From Ampullaceana balthica (lineage: Eukaryota; Mollusca; Gastropoda; Lymnaeidae), in the NCBI GenBank assembly GCA_944989445.1, contig CALYLW010000328.1, forward strand, positions 475,796 through 539,795: a DNA stretch of 64,000 bases, in the 5' to 3' direction. The notes under the pieces were generated by a model, which worked only from the letters and a program-made list of their open reading frames with translations, was not told the DNA's origin and did not search any database. Position 1 is the stretch's first letter, and each line of letters starts with the position of its first letter. Below are positions 47,301 through 57,329 of the stretch, in pieces. The position numbers were made by a program, and so were the translations under genes.

Positions 47301-49044
47301 GTTACGTCAGATTGACGCACAACCTCTAGTAGCCACAGACATTGTTAAATCAATCACTGTTCTTCACAATTTCACTGTCGATAACGAGCCCCATAGACTG
47401 GTGACCACAACTCAGAATATGCAACAAGACTACGGGCAGCCACGAGGATCTCTACTACTAAACTATCAAAATCTTCAAAGAAGAAGGCAACGGGCCACAA
47501 AAAGTGCGCTGCAAATAAGGCAACAATTTATGCAGTACTTACTATCACATGCTGCCTCTTTGCCATGGCAAAACGACACATGTTTCTTATTAACTATTTC
47601 AGACAATGTTCTTGAGAGAGAGAGAGAGATAGAGAGGGAGGGAGAGAGAAAGAGAGAGAGAGAGAGGGGTGGAAGGGAGGAAGAGTGAAGGGAAAAAAAA
47701 GAGGCAGATAAGCTAAAAATAAATAAATAAATAAAAATGTACAAACTTACCATCAGTTCCAATTTCTTTGCCAATTTCTTGCCATTGTTTAGCAATAAAA
47801 ACTCTGTTCGAGTAGTTATCATCAGTTTTGTCGTACAGTGCTTGCCGTTTTTGCACTGCGGCAATTAGAGCTTCGTTGATGGACATTTTTGCGGCTGGTC
47901 TAATCACTTGCTGAGAGTAAATTTGGAGAAATTTTAGTTGCAAGTTAAAACGTTCGGGGTCGATTCAGCAAATGGGAGCGGCAAAAAAGGAGAGGAACGC
48001 GAGAGGGGTGCACTCCGTTGCCTAGATTAAAATATGAGACCCTTCCGGTGATTCGGCAACTGAGAGCAAAGGGCAAGCTGGGACCATCACGAAGCGGAGA
48101 GGAAAACGAATGCACTCAGTTCACAGGTTTACAATGACAGCTAGCCTGCAAGTAGTACATTGTGTTATGTTGCAAGGTTTGTTAACCTTTAACCATTCCT
48201 AAGATCAGGATGAGCCCAGTTGAATGTAAGCTTGTTGACTATAGCTTAATTTTGTCTGTATTAGTATATTACCCAGAGTTCAATGATTGGTGTGTCCAAG
48301 TCAAATCAATCAAATCTTTAAACACCAATTAAATTTCAATCAAAATATGTCCAGCGAGTTGACTAATGAAAAATAACTTTTTTTTAAAAATAAAATTCCC
48401 TTATCATCACTGTTTACTCCTTAGTTTGGCTCATTATTTTTTTTATAAACATTTTTTTTTATTTGCTGAGTTGACGGGACATCATTCAAATGAGGTAAAC
48501 ATGATGTCATCAAAGGACAATACAGGCTACTTTCATGTCACTGCCACCTGGCAAATCAGTGAGATAACCAACGTTAAGTGGCAAATTAGGCCTTCTTTTG
48601 TGCTCAAGATATTAGGGTTCGGCAACATAAAAGAATCAACATAACCAATGCAAAAATGCTAGACAAAGAGTGAATTTGGTGGATACACTTAAAAATGTTG
48701 ACTATTTTCCACTGTTTAAAGAGCTTGACGGGCTGTTTTTTTTAAACATATCATTGTGGAGCTGATTCATCTCGTATTCATTAATTACACAAAAGTATTT
48801 TGATTACATTATTTCACAAAAAGATATAAAAATTTCTTTATATGCAAATTAGGGCTGAAGAAATTAATGATGATTTTTTTAATCAGTGCTAGCTCTAATG
48901 CAAATCATTTCGTGAAATTCTTTTAAAATAGTCTCAATTAGTTATAGTTAGGAATGAATTGTAAATAAATCAAGTCATTAATTGATTATGTATATTTTTA
49001 CCTCTCGTCAAGTTCAAACTGACATCTACATACAATAACAAGGC
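41387..49044 (-). CDS. TMX3: TMX3-like protein disulfide isomerase, eight internal exons
   Basis: Exons on minus, in order: 49044-49002, 44770-44731, 44293-44124, 43633-43553, 43318-43204, 42991-42917, 41957-41891, 41564-41387. All have AG/GT borders and their phases match throughout, giving a continuous frame. It reads [43 protein letters not shown] (thioredoxin active site CGHC), LDCTRYSQIASEFSVKGFPT (cis-proline), GDRTYTHRGDRTKEDILEFV, FFLYIGDDDEHEDLY, KKYVSAAETHAIHSYFYYGK, NISPKQHPTLLVFKDG, SWINRERYAAFPKMSGPGLN. Order and motifs follow vertebrate TMX3, an ER-membrane thiol oxidoreductase that assists disulfide formation. The start codon with most of the signal peptide, and the later exons with the membrane segment and ER signal, were not found. 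The first intron holds a PIF/Harbinger element. No frameshift or stop is present, so it is probably functional. Confidence 0.92.
42341..42808 (-). mobile_element. small non-autonomous element, TAAATCC/GGATTTA family, in a TMX3 intron
   Basis: Inverted copy of 35151-35626: it starts TAAATCCTTTATAAATTAAC and ends GTACATAAAGGATTTATAG, with the shared GTGCGTATTATATTGAAC motifs between. It sits in the intron between the exons at 42991-42917 and 41957-41891, without touching splice sites. Confidence 0.75.
43640..44123. other. TMX3 intron with GC-richer insert
   Basis: The intron between exons 44293-44124 and 43633-43553. The stretch 43780-44065 is richer in GC than its surroundings and probably a small repeat insertion, but I cannot see terminal repeats. 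Open frames on both strands have no similarity. Confidence 0.4.
44283..44476. repeat. 39-bp minisatellite containing copies of the TMX3 exon edge
   Basis: Units start at 44283, 44322, 44361 and 44400, with two diverged ones after that. On the minus strand each unit contains a possible acceptor CTGTAG followed by TTTTATGCCCCT, the first bases of the TMX3 active-site exon (coding FYAP). The true exon start is 44293; the upstream copies are tandem duplicates of this boundary. Confidence 0.93.
45004..47688 (+). pseudogene. PIF/Harbinger DDE transposase, broken
   Basis: Exon 1 runs from ATG 45004 to a donor at about 45369. It carries KRKRRTPKRYWTQNFF, then in another frame RRGDFGEYHHLLDEV and YILMRPETFQILLDHIGPHI, then ERLVMTLR. 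The frame changes at a run of seven T (45165-45171) and again near 45340. A second exon contains VIWNVIQPLVMPTPHENLW, stop TGA 46825-46827, the first catalytic Asp in LGAIDGKHIRIK, the second in GSYGGNNDGG, GDDAFPLRENIMKPF, RLSRARNSVECSFGRIA with the catalytic Glu, stop TAA 47284-47286, and MWSILLRQID. All DDE residues survive; only two stops and two shifts break it. The end runs into a GA-rich microsatellite. The middle overlaps the minus-strand MADF gene and a 64-bp array. Confidence 0.88.
45608..46053. repeat. minisatellite, 64-bp unit, seven copies
   Basis: Units contain GACTTGTGTTGGTATGCTGG and CATGAGAAGATTGTCTCATG. It lies inside the Harbinger element; its right-hand copies form the C-terminal codons and stop of the minus-strand MADF gene. 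Confidence 0.95.
45912..47886 (-). CDS. transposon-borne MADF-BESS DNA-binding protein, two exons
   Basis: Exon 1 47886-47751 starts MSINEALIAAVQKRQ (an upstream in-frame ATG at 47943 is possible) and ends at donor GTAAGT in phase 1. Exon 2 46585-45912 follows a CCACAG acceptor. Together 810 nt make 269 codons plus stop, uninterrupted. The MADF domain (about residues 6-95) reads ALYDKTDDNYSNRVFIAKQW, QKWTTFRDYFQKSHRQ and KKWYLYDSLLFLLPYI. A Ser/Thr/Pro-rich linker and basic RPRKRKF follow, then a BESS-like motif GLFCKSLVSKIRRLDPFSKL. In Harbinger elements such a partner binds the ends and helps the transposase enter the nucleus. The last 40 or so residues are encoded by the 64-bp array (HETIFTGDRHQQ), so the tail is new. 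The frame is intact although the transposase is not. Confidence 0.85.
48132..49001. other. TMX3 intron sequence with a pogo-like fragment
   Basis: Intron between the Harbinger element and exon 49044-49002. At 48480-48660, GGTTCGGCAACATAAAAGAA and CTTTCATGTCA resemble the block at 40600-40760, probably the right end of the same pogo-like family. Confidence 0.45.
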
Positions 49045-49404
49045 CTGATGAGAAAGAAAATTAGACATTACAATGAATAAAGATACCAAATTAATTTATT
49101 TTTTTAATGGTTCAAGAGCTTAAAAAAACTTTTTTTTAAATCTTTGTTCACAGTTTATTTGTATTCACATTTAAAATATCTTCAAAACCACAATTTATGT
49201 ATGCTATTGATAAAATCCATGCCAAGTTAGACAATTAATTTTGTAAAACACATTTTTTTTTCAAAAAAATTTAAGATATAACGTACAAAATGATGATTTA
49301 GTATATGTCACTCAAAGTCAAAAGTTCAATTTAATGTTCTTTGAGGCTATGAGAAATAAGAATTAATTTTTTCATTCTTTTAAAAACATGTATACATCAT
49401 TTAA

Positions 49405-49989
49405 CTACCGTATATACTCGTTCGCAAGCCGACCTTTTTTGGACAAAATCTAGGGGAAAAAGTGTGTGTGTGTGGTCGGCTTATGAGCGGGTCATAGGTG
49501 ATTTCTGCATGGATATTGAATATCGGTGTTGTTATTATAGATTATCAATATCCTTTTCTACATTCTACAAGATTCGACTGCTCTATCAGAAGCTATGTTA
49601 TATTATTAAAAATCAGCACTTACCTTATTTAATCATTTTATTTATTTTTGTGAACGTTTTAATAAATTGTTTTACAAATTTTGTTTTCAACACGGATTTT
49701 AATGTAGCCGCATTCGTCATTGTTTACCAAATAAATTTTATTTTTTAAATACCGGTAACTCTTGCTTAACAAAGAGCAGAAAGACAAAGATAGGCAGTAC
49801 AAAGTAAACACTCATAATGACCGATTTAGCTTGTAGTTTTTAAAAAATATGTACCATTTTTTTTAAGCTGTCCTATTATTTTTGGGGCGTCGGCTTGCGA
49901 TCGGGCTATACACTTTTAATACTTTTCCCTTCCAAAAGTGGGGGGGTCGGTTTTGAACAAATGGGCTATAGAACGAGTATATACGGTAG
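49405..49989. mobile_element. MITE with ends CTACCGTATATACTCGTTC
   Basis: The left end CTACCGTATATACTCGTTC recurs inverted as GAACGAGTATATACGGTAG at 49971-49989, flanked by the 5-bp direct repeat TTTAA (49400-49404, 49990-49994). GTCGGCTT-like motifs lie just inside both ends. No transposase; superfamily not assigned. Confidence 0.9.
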
Positions 49990-50073
49990 TTTAAAATATA
50001 ACATTTATTTTCTGTTGTGTGACATGTGTTGTAGACTTAGGTATTAGAATATATATATAGCAATTCTGTAGAT

Positions 50074-51126
50074 CAGTGGTTCCTAACCTTTTGGGGTCCA
50101 TGCACCCCTTCAGATGCCCAAAAAAGTTCATGCACCCCCTCATGAAACTTGCAGAAAATGCATAATAAACTATGTTTATTTTAGGAACACAACAGTTTTG
50201 ACAATAGGCAACAGGGAATTTAGTGAGAGATCTGCTGCTTCTTATGATCAAACAGCAATTTAAATCTGGGGACTGTTTTGGACAAATTAACTCTCATGTC
50301 ATCCTCTGCATTCAACTTATTCCTTGCCTTGGTTTTAATCGTCAAAAGTGTGGAGAATCCTGCTTCACATAGATAGGTAGTGGCAAATGGAAGCAGAGTC
50401 AGTACTGCCCTTAGTACTGGCTAGTTGTGGGTAGGACTCTAGCTGGGCGCACTAAATTTCAATCAAGATATGACAACTGAAGGCACTCATCAGTACTTCT
50501 CTGGTTCTCAAATCAATCAGGTGATCTTTAGCAAGGTCACTGTCATCAATGTTTTCCAAGTCAGAGAGAAAGGGATTGCGAATCCAAAGGTCTTTCATAG
50601 AAATTTCTAGACAGAAATACCCATCAAAGGACCTTTGAAATGTTGAAAGGTGCTCTGAAATTTCCACTTTGATGTTGTCAGGCAGTGATCCCTCAGTGCT
50701 TCCTTATGCAGCAGATATTACAACTTCATCCAAGAGTGGAAAGTTTGCCAAGTTGGACTTTTCTAGTCGTCGTTGGAATAGTAGCAGTTTGTTAAGGAAG
50801 GCTTGCAATCTCTCAGTACCATCCATTACAGTCACAGCAGGTCCATGAAGAGATGTGTTCAACTCATACAAGATGGAAAAGATGTCAGCCAGCTATGCCA
50901 AGTAATGAATGAAATTTGCAGAAAGATGTACCTTTCAAAAAGGTTGTATATGGGCATCCTTTGACGCGGCATGCCTTTTCTTATGATTTAAATTTTCAGA
51001 GTATTAGTTTTTCTTTCTTTTTTTCCTTCTTCTTTTTCTTTTTTTTTCTCTGAATCGTTCATGCACCCCCTGGAACCTGCTCATGCACCCCTTGGGGGTG
51101 CATGCACCACTGGTTAGGAACCCCTG
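50074..51126. mobile_element. hAT element, internally deleted, target duplication CTGTAGAT
   Basis: Ends CAGTGGTTCCTAACCTTTTG (left) and CACTGGTTAGGAACCCCTG (right), with perfect repeats CTGTAGAT (50066-50073, 51127-51134). CATGCACCCC blocks sit inside both ends. The right 150 bp match 28880-29036. It holds the C-terminal part of a minus-strand transposase. Confidence 0.93.
50220..50960 (-). pseudogene. hAT transposase C-terminal remnant (ZMYM6/SCAND3-like)
   Basis: Minus-strand pieces in order: a diverged stretch at 50700-50960, then HLSTFQRSFDGYFCLEISMK, LWIRNPFLSDLENIDDSDLA, KDHLIDLRTREVLMSAFSCH (50452-50667), and near the left end KLNAEDDMRVNLSKTVPRFK (about 50250-50320). This follows the end of SCAND3/ZMYM6-like hAT proteins. 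Frameshifts and stops separate the pieces. It is the C-terminal complement of the N-terminal fragment at 28207-28690, consistent with one family. Confidence 0.75.
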
Positions 51127-51134
51127 CTGTAGAT

Positions 51135-51511
51135 AATTTCTTTTTTTTATTAGTTATCATGACTTGCAGCTCCTGAAAAGTTGCTAAATGATCACAGCGC
51201 CAGCCTATGAAATATAAAGCCAGGTTGGCCACCTTTGATTTAAATGTAGGTTAATGCCAAATGGTTTGAGTTGTGAGTCCACTCATTATTATTAACTGGA
51301 CAATAGCCAATTAACTTGACATGATAATTTGATAAGATTGGTAAATTTTTATAGGAACTTTTCAATTCAATCTAGTCTTTATATCATAATCCATGACACA
51401 AGATTATCATTAGTTAAAGCTTATTGTTCTTTTTAAAGTTAAATGAATTGCCGAAGTTTATTAAATCACATTACCGAATAAATACGGTATGTTTGTTTAT
51501 AGTCCATCATC
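51135..51511. other. anonymous AT-rich sequence
   Basis: Short spacer between two transposons; nothing recognised. Confidence 0.5.
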
Positions 51512-51519
51512 GTAATTAT

Positions 51520-52949
51520 TAAGGTTGTTAACGGTTAGCCGGTTAACCGGTCCTCAGATCAGGACCGGTCGCGTTTAATCAGGATCGGTTAACCACAACT
51601 TTACTGCTAAGATGCAAGGCAGCATACGAGACCAACACGCGAGCGACGGTGACATCAAATCGCTTTCTCCATATTCAGGTATATAAATAATATACACGTC
51701 ATCACTATTAGTTTAGTTTGCCTACAGCTAAAGCAGTGTTTCTCAATTATTTTCTGTCATCCCCCCCCCCTAGGAAGAAAGAAAACATTTCGTGCCCCCC
51801 GCGCGACTGTAAATAGTATCATTTGTCTATAAAATTGTTATAAGTACACCTCTGCATAACGGTCAAACGAGCCCCCCTTTACGGAGCCTCGCGCCACTCC
51901 TGGGGGGCGCGCCCCACTATTTGAGAAACACTGGGCTAAAGAATTTTTTTTTAATTTGCTTAGTTGTCAAGGCACTGAACGAGAGCTAACACCGTGCGCG
52001 TTTGATGTGAACAACAGTCAAGGCCACGACTGTTTCTATTTATATTAATTATTGTCGGTTTCTTATAAAGACAAAGAAAGCTATAAAACCATATGACCCA
52101 GTGACCTAACAGCATTCTCTGGTCACCGGTTTATAGTCTGTTTCCCACATTAAAAAAATTGATCGTCCGAGCTGCTTAGTGAAGTACCTACGAGAGTCAT
52201 TTGATAGACGTAGCAAAGATACTGGGCGATTAATCTGTCTTTTAGTGACAGTTTTCCTGCAAGTCAAAGGCATTTGACGTAAGCTTACCACATTTAATAT
52301 ATAAAAACTGATATTTTCTTTTAAAAAATGTAATAGTTATGCGATATGGAAGGGGAGTGCCGCGAGTGTAGCTCGAACCCTATTGGAACAGGAAAAAGAC
52401 AACGACGTCATGTGCGCCGCAATATTCAATAATTCTGGCAAGTTGACGATTTAAAAAAATATGGTATTTAAATAAATTCCATTTCATCATCACTGTTTAC
52501 TCCGTAAGCTTTATAATTTAATTCGCGAGTAGACCGTCATCACACACAAGACAGTCACACGACGTGTCAACGGACGAGGCGAGGCGTGGGTTTTTTAAAC
52601 TTAGGAAAAGACCTCGCTAACTTTAACGAACGGTTTAACCGGTCCTCTTATTATGAACGGTTAATCACGAGTCTTTAAAAAAAATTTAAAAATTGACTAT
52701 TAACCATCACTGTTTACTTAATCCTCTGCAATTTTTTTTTGTTGTTGTAAATTCGCTGAATTGAGGGCATCGCGAAAAAGAGCTGAACACAAGCGGGGGA
52801 AGCGGGCTTTGATGCCACCATCAGACCACGCAAGGCAAAAAATTCTCTCTTTGGTTCTCAAAACATAAGACATATAGGGACTTGCGGTTAACCGGTCTTT
52901 TTTTGAACGACTAACCGGTCCTCAAAAACGAGTGGCGTTAACAACCTTA
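51520..52949. mobile_element. 1.43-kb inverted-repeat element with GGTTAACCGGT motifs
   Basis: Ends TAAGGTTGTTAACG and CGTTAACAACCTTA are perfect 14-bp inverted repeats, flanked by the 8-bp repeat GTAATTAT (51512-51519, 52950-52957), as in hAT. Subterminal GGTTAACCGGTCCT palindromic motifs occur on both sides and again near 52620-52690. No transposase. A hAT MITE (51734-51933) is nested inside. Confidence 0.88.
51734..51933. mobile_element. 200-bp hAT MITE nested in another element
   Basis: Ends CAGTGTTTCTCAA and TTGAGAAACACTG, flanked by AGCTAAAG (51726-51733) and GGCTAAAG (51934-51941), a one-mismatch target duplication with central TA. C-rich inside the left end, G-rich inside the right. 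Confidence 0.88.
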
Positions 52950-52957
52950 GTAATTAT

Positions 52958-53312
52958 CCATGAATTTCAAATGATGTCAAACTTCCAAGTTTAAGACTAT
53001 CACTATAAGGAATCAGGTTTTAGTTTTGAAGTACATGTAATTTGTGTTTTGTTTTTATTTTTCTGCATAGGTTTTTTTTTAAGCGTAATTTCAAATCCTT
53101 TTAATTTATTTTAATTTTGCCATTTTATTATTATGTTGATATTATTTTTGGCTTTGTTTGGTCCTACTACTTAGCCTGGTTGAGCTCCTCTGCTTGAAAA
53201 TGAACTGTCAAAAATTAACAATGCTGTGGACCATGACAACAGAGTACAGAGCTATTAAATTTTTTAAATGCACTGGCTTATTTATCTTATTTCTTTAAAT
53301 TATATGTTTCAG
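52958..53312. other. anonymous AT-rich sequence
   Basis: Nothing recognised. Confidence 0.5.
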
Positions 53313-53545
53313 GCTGGATAGCGAAGTCAATAGTGTGTTCGCCTCACAAGCTGAGGGGCGTGGGATCTAGCCCATGTTAAAGCCACAATAAAAATTTTGA
53401 TGAATGACTATCACTAAAATGTCCTCCACTGACCTGGAGAGGAGATGGGCGCCACCAAGGTCTACCAAGCCCTGAGAAAGTTCTATTGGAAACATTAGAA
53501 CCCCCTACGACCACAAGGTTATGGGACTCACACACAAAAATATGT
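53313..53545 (+). mobile_element. tRNA-derived SINE, degenerate
   Basis: The head GGCTGGATAGCGAAGTC, then GTTCGCCTCACAAGCTGAGG (anticodon-arm-like) and GTGGGATCTAGCCC (B-box-like) looks like a tRNA-derived pol III promoter. A non-tRNA body (GGAGATGGGCGCCACCAAGG) follows. It does not fold as a standard tRNA, so I call a SINE. Confidence 0.55.
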
Positions 53546-53679
53546 TTCAGGACATAATTGTGTAACATCAATAAGCATTGAGTCTCCAAATCTTACAATT
53601 TTTCTCAATTAGGCCCATATCATGAATTTTTGTCTAATGTCTTGTCTTATCAATACTGACGCTCTTTCTATACAGAAGA

Positions 53680-53912
53680 TTATTACGTCTACAGACCATG
53701 CCGGGACGCAGCATTCACAGGCCACGGCTATGAGGGTTCCACGTTATTTCCCAGCCACCTTTGTTTCCCTAAATAGTTTCAGGTACCTATTCAGAGCTGG
53801 GTTGACTCAGGGACACCCTTGCCCTAGGAAAAAATCCCTGCCTTCACTGAAATGCGAACCCATGACCATAAGTACGCCAGCCGAGCGTGCATGCCACTCT
53901 ACCACCCATGGT
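53680..53912 (-). mobile_element. tRNA-derived SINE
   Basis: On minus the head reads GGGTGGTAGAGTGGCATGC (A box TGGTAGAGTGG) and CATGGGTTCGCATTTC (B box GGTTCGCAT), followed by a body with AGCTCTGAATAGGTACCTG. This is the layout of a pol III SINE; the spacing between boxes fits. No flanking duplication checked out by eye. Confidence 0.7.
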
Positions 53913-53939
53913 AATTTTTAAATTAATGTATCAATTTAA

Positions 53940-55295
53940 TGGTAATCCTGCAGTTTCTACACGTATATTATTTCACAGCAAAATTTAATTTTCTTGTGAG
54001 AAGTTACATTTTAAATTTATTAAATGCATTATTATATGTTGTATTTACTTATTAATTTCTAGGGCATTTTTCGGCTCTATATGATACATAATCTGGTCAC
54101 GACACATCCATTTTGTTTATCTAGCACCCTGCTTGCCAGATATTTTTTACCTGGAACGACCCATACTGAAATAAATTTACTGACTGAAGATGTTTTTTAA
54201 AAAGTATTATTCATCTATTTTAATGTTCTTAGAGGATAAATAAATATTTTAAAGACAATTTCATTTCTTATTTCGTTACTAGATGTTTGATTTTTATTTT
54301 GTTTGTTTTTAAGTGAGAAAATTTCGTTTGGCATCTTACTGTGACAACCCGGCAAGTAAGGTGCTAGATAAACAAAATCAAAATGGATCTATCCTACTCC
54401 GAATATGTACCTTCAAGGGTCGAAAAAAGCCTTAGAAATTAATAAGACTTACAAATTAGTGCTGTAATAGCCAAAAAACAACGCCATATAATAATGCATT
54501 TTCATTTTAATTTAACCCCTCCGTTTTTTTATTTTTTGGAATTGCAACCAATTTCTATCACTTTAATAAATTAATTTTAAAAGTTTTTTTATTTTTTATT
54601 TACTGTTCTTCATCTATTTCTTGAGTATTTTCAAGTTCTAAATCATCTGGATATCGCCATGGCTAAATAAATAGTAAAATCACAAGATGATAGTGTACCC
54701 TCTTCTATGGAATAAGATAACTTATACATTGAGAACTAAATTATTCATGATTGGTAACTTTTTGCCAAACAAATTAGGAAAAGAAAATGTCTTATCGTAT
54801 GTTATTCGATTGTAGATAAAACAAAATACACAAACATTGATGACGTACATCACAACAAATAAATGTACAGTGTACCATATTTGCAATGAATCAGAAAATG
54901 GAAAATATATTTTTTTTAAAGTTTGGTTTGGGTTTCTGGTGTTCTTTCTGCCCTCTTGGTATACTGCGCCCCCTGCCCATCAATATTGACAAAAGATTAC
55001 AGTTACATAATCATAATGCCTAAATGTGGTTAAATGCACTAGAACGATGTTATTCAGTTTGTATGAGTTTACTCGAGGTCCACCGCGCTACGGTAGTCTT
55101 TTATTTATTTAGACGACGTCTAAGACGAGTTAACTCGGGGTAACCGTTTGTCGGACCAATTTAGCGGCCCGAGTTGACGCGGGATGAATGGTAAAGAAAA
55201 GGGGTTAATAAATTAAAACGTAAGTTGTCACGAGAAAATTAAATTTCGCTGTGAAATAATATGTGAATAATATGTGTAGAAACTGCAGGATAACC
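53940..55295. mobile_element. 1.36-kb foldback-type element with long inverted ends
   Basis: The left arm 53940-54030 (GGTAATCCTGCAGTTTCTAC and onward to AAGTTACATTTTAAATTTAT) is matched inverted by 55200-55295, about 90 bp with small differences. The 8-bp repeat CAATTTAA flanks it (53932-53939, 55296-55303). A second palindrome, 54106-54140 against 54347-54388 (TTTTGTTTATCTAGCACC), lies within. No transposase recognised. Confidence 0.85.
54603..54660 (-). CDS. possible 3' terminal exon of an unknown gene
   Basis: On minus, an acceptor-like TTATTTAG at about 54661 is followed by a short open stretch WRYPDDLELENTQEIDEEQ and TAA. The acidic tail looks protein-like, but it lies within an inverted-repeat element and no partner exon was seen. 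Weak. Confidence 0.2.
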
Positions 55296-55303
55296 CAATT
55301 TAA

Positions 55304-56715
55304 AATAGGTAGGGCAGTAAGGGTAATAAATTTTACTTTATTTTTAATTCTACCAATGGCACTAAACTGTCTACACCACCCAGTGACTACCGGCACCGCC
55401 GGTACTACGACTACGGCACGGTACAACTACAACTACAACCTATGCCTATACTATACTTCTATACTATAACTATAACTCAATTATTATAACTATTACTATT
55501 ACTAAATTACTTTACTATCTATTACCTAGCCCTAGACTAAATTAATTGTTATGATATCGGCAAAGATTCGCTAATACTAATATGCAAAATAAATATTCCA
55601 TAAATTAAATTATGAATAAATATTTACTATAAAACTTAAGTTAGAAAAATTTATAAATCAATTAGGCCCATTAGCAATCTTACTAATCAATAGTGCAAAA
55701 AGCAGATCTGTTGTGTAGGCAGACATCTTTAAACATAACTGTCAAGCATAAGATGACTCTTTGTATTTTCATTGGATGGGAATTAGACATTGAAAGTGAT
55801 GTCCCTATTAATTGTTTACTTTCTTAAATTATTTCACCTTTTTCCTATTTTTTTTATTTATTAAAATTATTTTTTTTATTTTAAAAGTATCTTTGCAGGC
55901 CACATATTTAAAATGGAATAGAATATTTTGTAAATGTTTTGGTAACCTCTCTGGGAGTTTTGAAATGGTTTTCCTATTGTGTTTTAGATAAACTTGTTGA
56001 TAGGCATATTCATAATAATAAAGGATCAATACAGTGGCGTCGCTAGAGGGGGGCGGGCCGCCCCGGTTGACACCAATCAGGGGGAGGGGTGACACCCGAG
56101 CTTAAAATTTTACTGTGTACGATTTTATGTCAGAAAAAAAGAAGACACATTTTTTCATCTAGAAAGAAATTAAGAAATACAATGAAATAAGTTAAACGCG
56201 AAAACTTTTATTTAAAAAATATCAGTTAATTTGCAATAATAAAACAGTCCCAACACACAAACAACATTAAAACAAATTAGGAAAAGAAAAGAGAAGAAAC
56301 AGTCGCAGCAGAGAGATCTTTAAAAAAGGCTGGACATGAAAGGGGCAGTGTCTTATGTTTTAAAAGATATAAAGCCATTTGGGCTTTGGACACACCGACA
56401 CCATGGACGAATCCCACCTCACGACTCCCTCCACAACAGTGGGGTGGGGGGGAATACGATTTTTATTCCCCCCAAAAAATCAAAAGATGGTTTTTCTTTG
56501 TTGATGTTTTTCTGAGGAAAATTATGAATTCAATATCTTTGAGTTAATATTTCGTTTTATATATATTTATTAAAGGCGTGAAAGCATAGACATGTTTATA
56601 TACAGGTAGTCCTCCGGTTACGATGGGCCCATCCCGACTTACGCTGTTTCGTGGTTACGAACGAGCCTGCTTAAAAAAAATATATTACGCGTTATTCCGT
56701 ATTTTTAAATATATG

Positions 56716-56718
<3 letters not shown>
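55304..56718. other. anonymous sequence with two transposon-like termini
   Basis: CAGTGGCGTCGCTAGAGG at 56032 resembles a hAT left end, and CAGGTAGTCCTCCGGTTACG at 56604 resembles a pogo/Tigger-type left end. No matching right ends were located, so neither element is delimited. Confidence 0.4.
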
Positions 56719-56788
<70 letters not shown>

Positions 56789-56795
56789 GTAATAT
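56719..56795. repeat. (AT)n microsatellite
   Basis: AT dinucleotide run, slightly interrupted, beside the pogo-like terminus. Confidence 0.9.
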
Positions 56796-57329
56796 AGTAA
56801 TATAGTGTTTAAAACATTTTTTTCATGGGGTAACGAATTGTTTTCTCCATTTGAAATCAAACATTTATTGAAAAATATGTACTTTTATTATTTCAACCTA
56901 CAACTTTCGTTTGCGAATTTTTCTCATGGCGAAGTTTTCAAACAAGACAGTAAAGCTAAGTAGCTTACAAGTTCCTTTTCAATGCTCATTAGAGCATACT
57001 CAGTCTTTGTTGTCCCATGCAAATTTTTCACTCGTTTTATATTCTTTTCAACTTTGAAAAGGATCGCTCTTAACTCTCAGCTGCAGTTTGATGTCATCAT
57101 TGAAAGATAGATGCGAAGTGCGATGTGTACATTTGTAAAGGACTGTGTGGAATTTGGCCAGGGGTGGACTGGGCAGCTAGGACACCGGGAAAATTCCCGG
57201 TGGGCCGCCAGGACCGGTGAAATAATAATAATTAATCTTGCAAAAAATGTCCTGTTTGCTACTTTTCTGTACTCCATAAATACAGTTTCTATGGGCAAAC
57301 ATACAAACATCTCTTTAGCGCTTATGAAC

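Larger units (their letters stand above)
44933..48128. mobile_element. PIF/Harbinger transposon in the first visible TMX3 intron
   Basis: Inverted termini contain GTGAACTGAGTGCATTCG (left, 44938) and CGAATGCACTCAGTTCAC (right, 48107-48124), extended by CTCTCC/GGAGAG. A TTA triplet on both sides (44930-44932, 48129-48131) fits the 3-bp target duplication of this superfamily. As usual for PIF/Harbinger it carries two divergent or overlapping genes: a DDE transposase (+) and a DNA-binding protein (-), here MADF-BESS instead of the common Myb type. It is about 3.2 kb. The ends are well conserved, so insertion is relatively young. Confidence 0.92.

Noticed and set aside
47600..47688. RE-rich C-terminal tail of the transposase as a functional charged domain
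   Set aside because: It is a GA-type microsatellite being translated; the frame probably ended earlier in the ancestor.
53313..53385. A true tRNA gene
   Set aside because: Box motifs are degenerate and the sequence does not close a standard acceptor stem; it continues into a SINE-like body.
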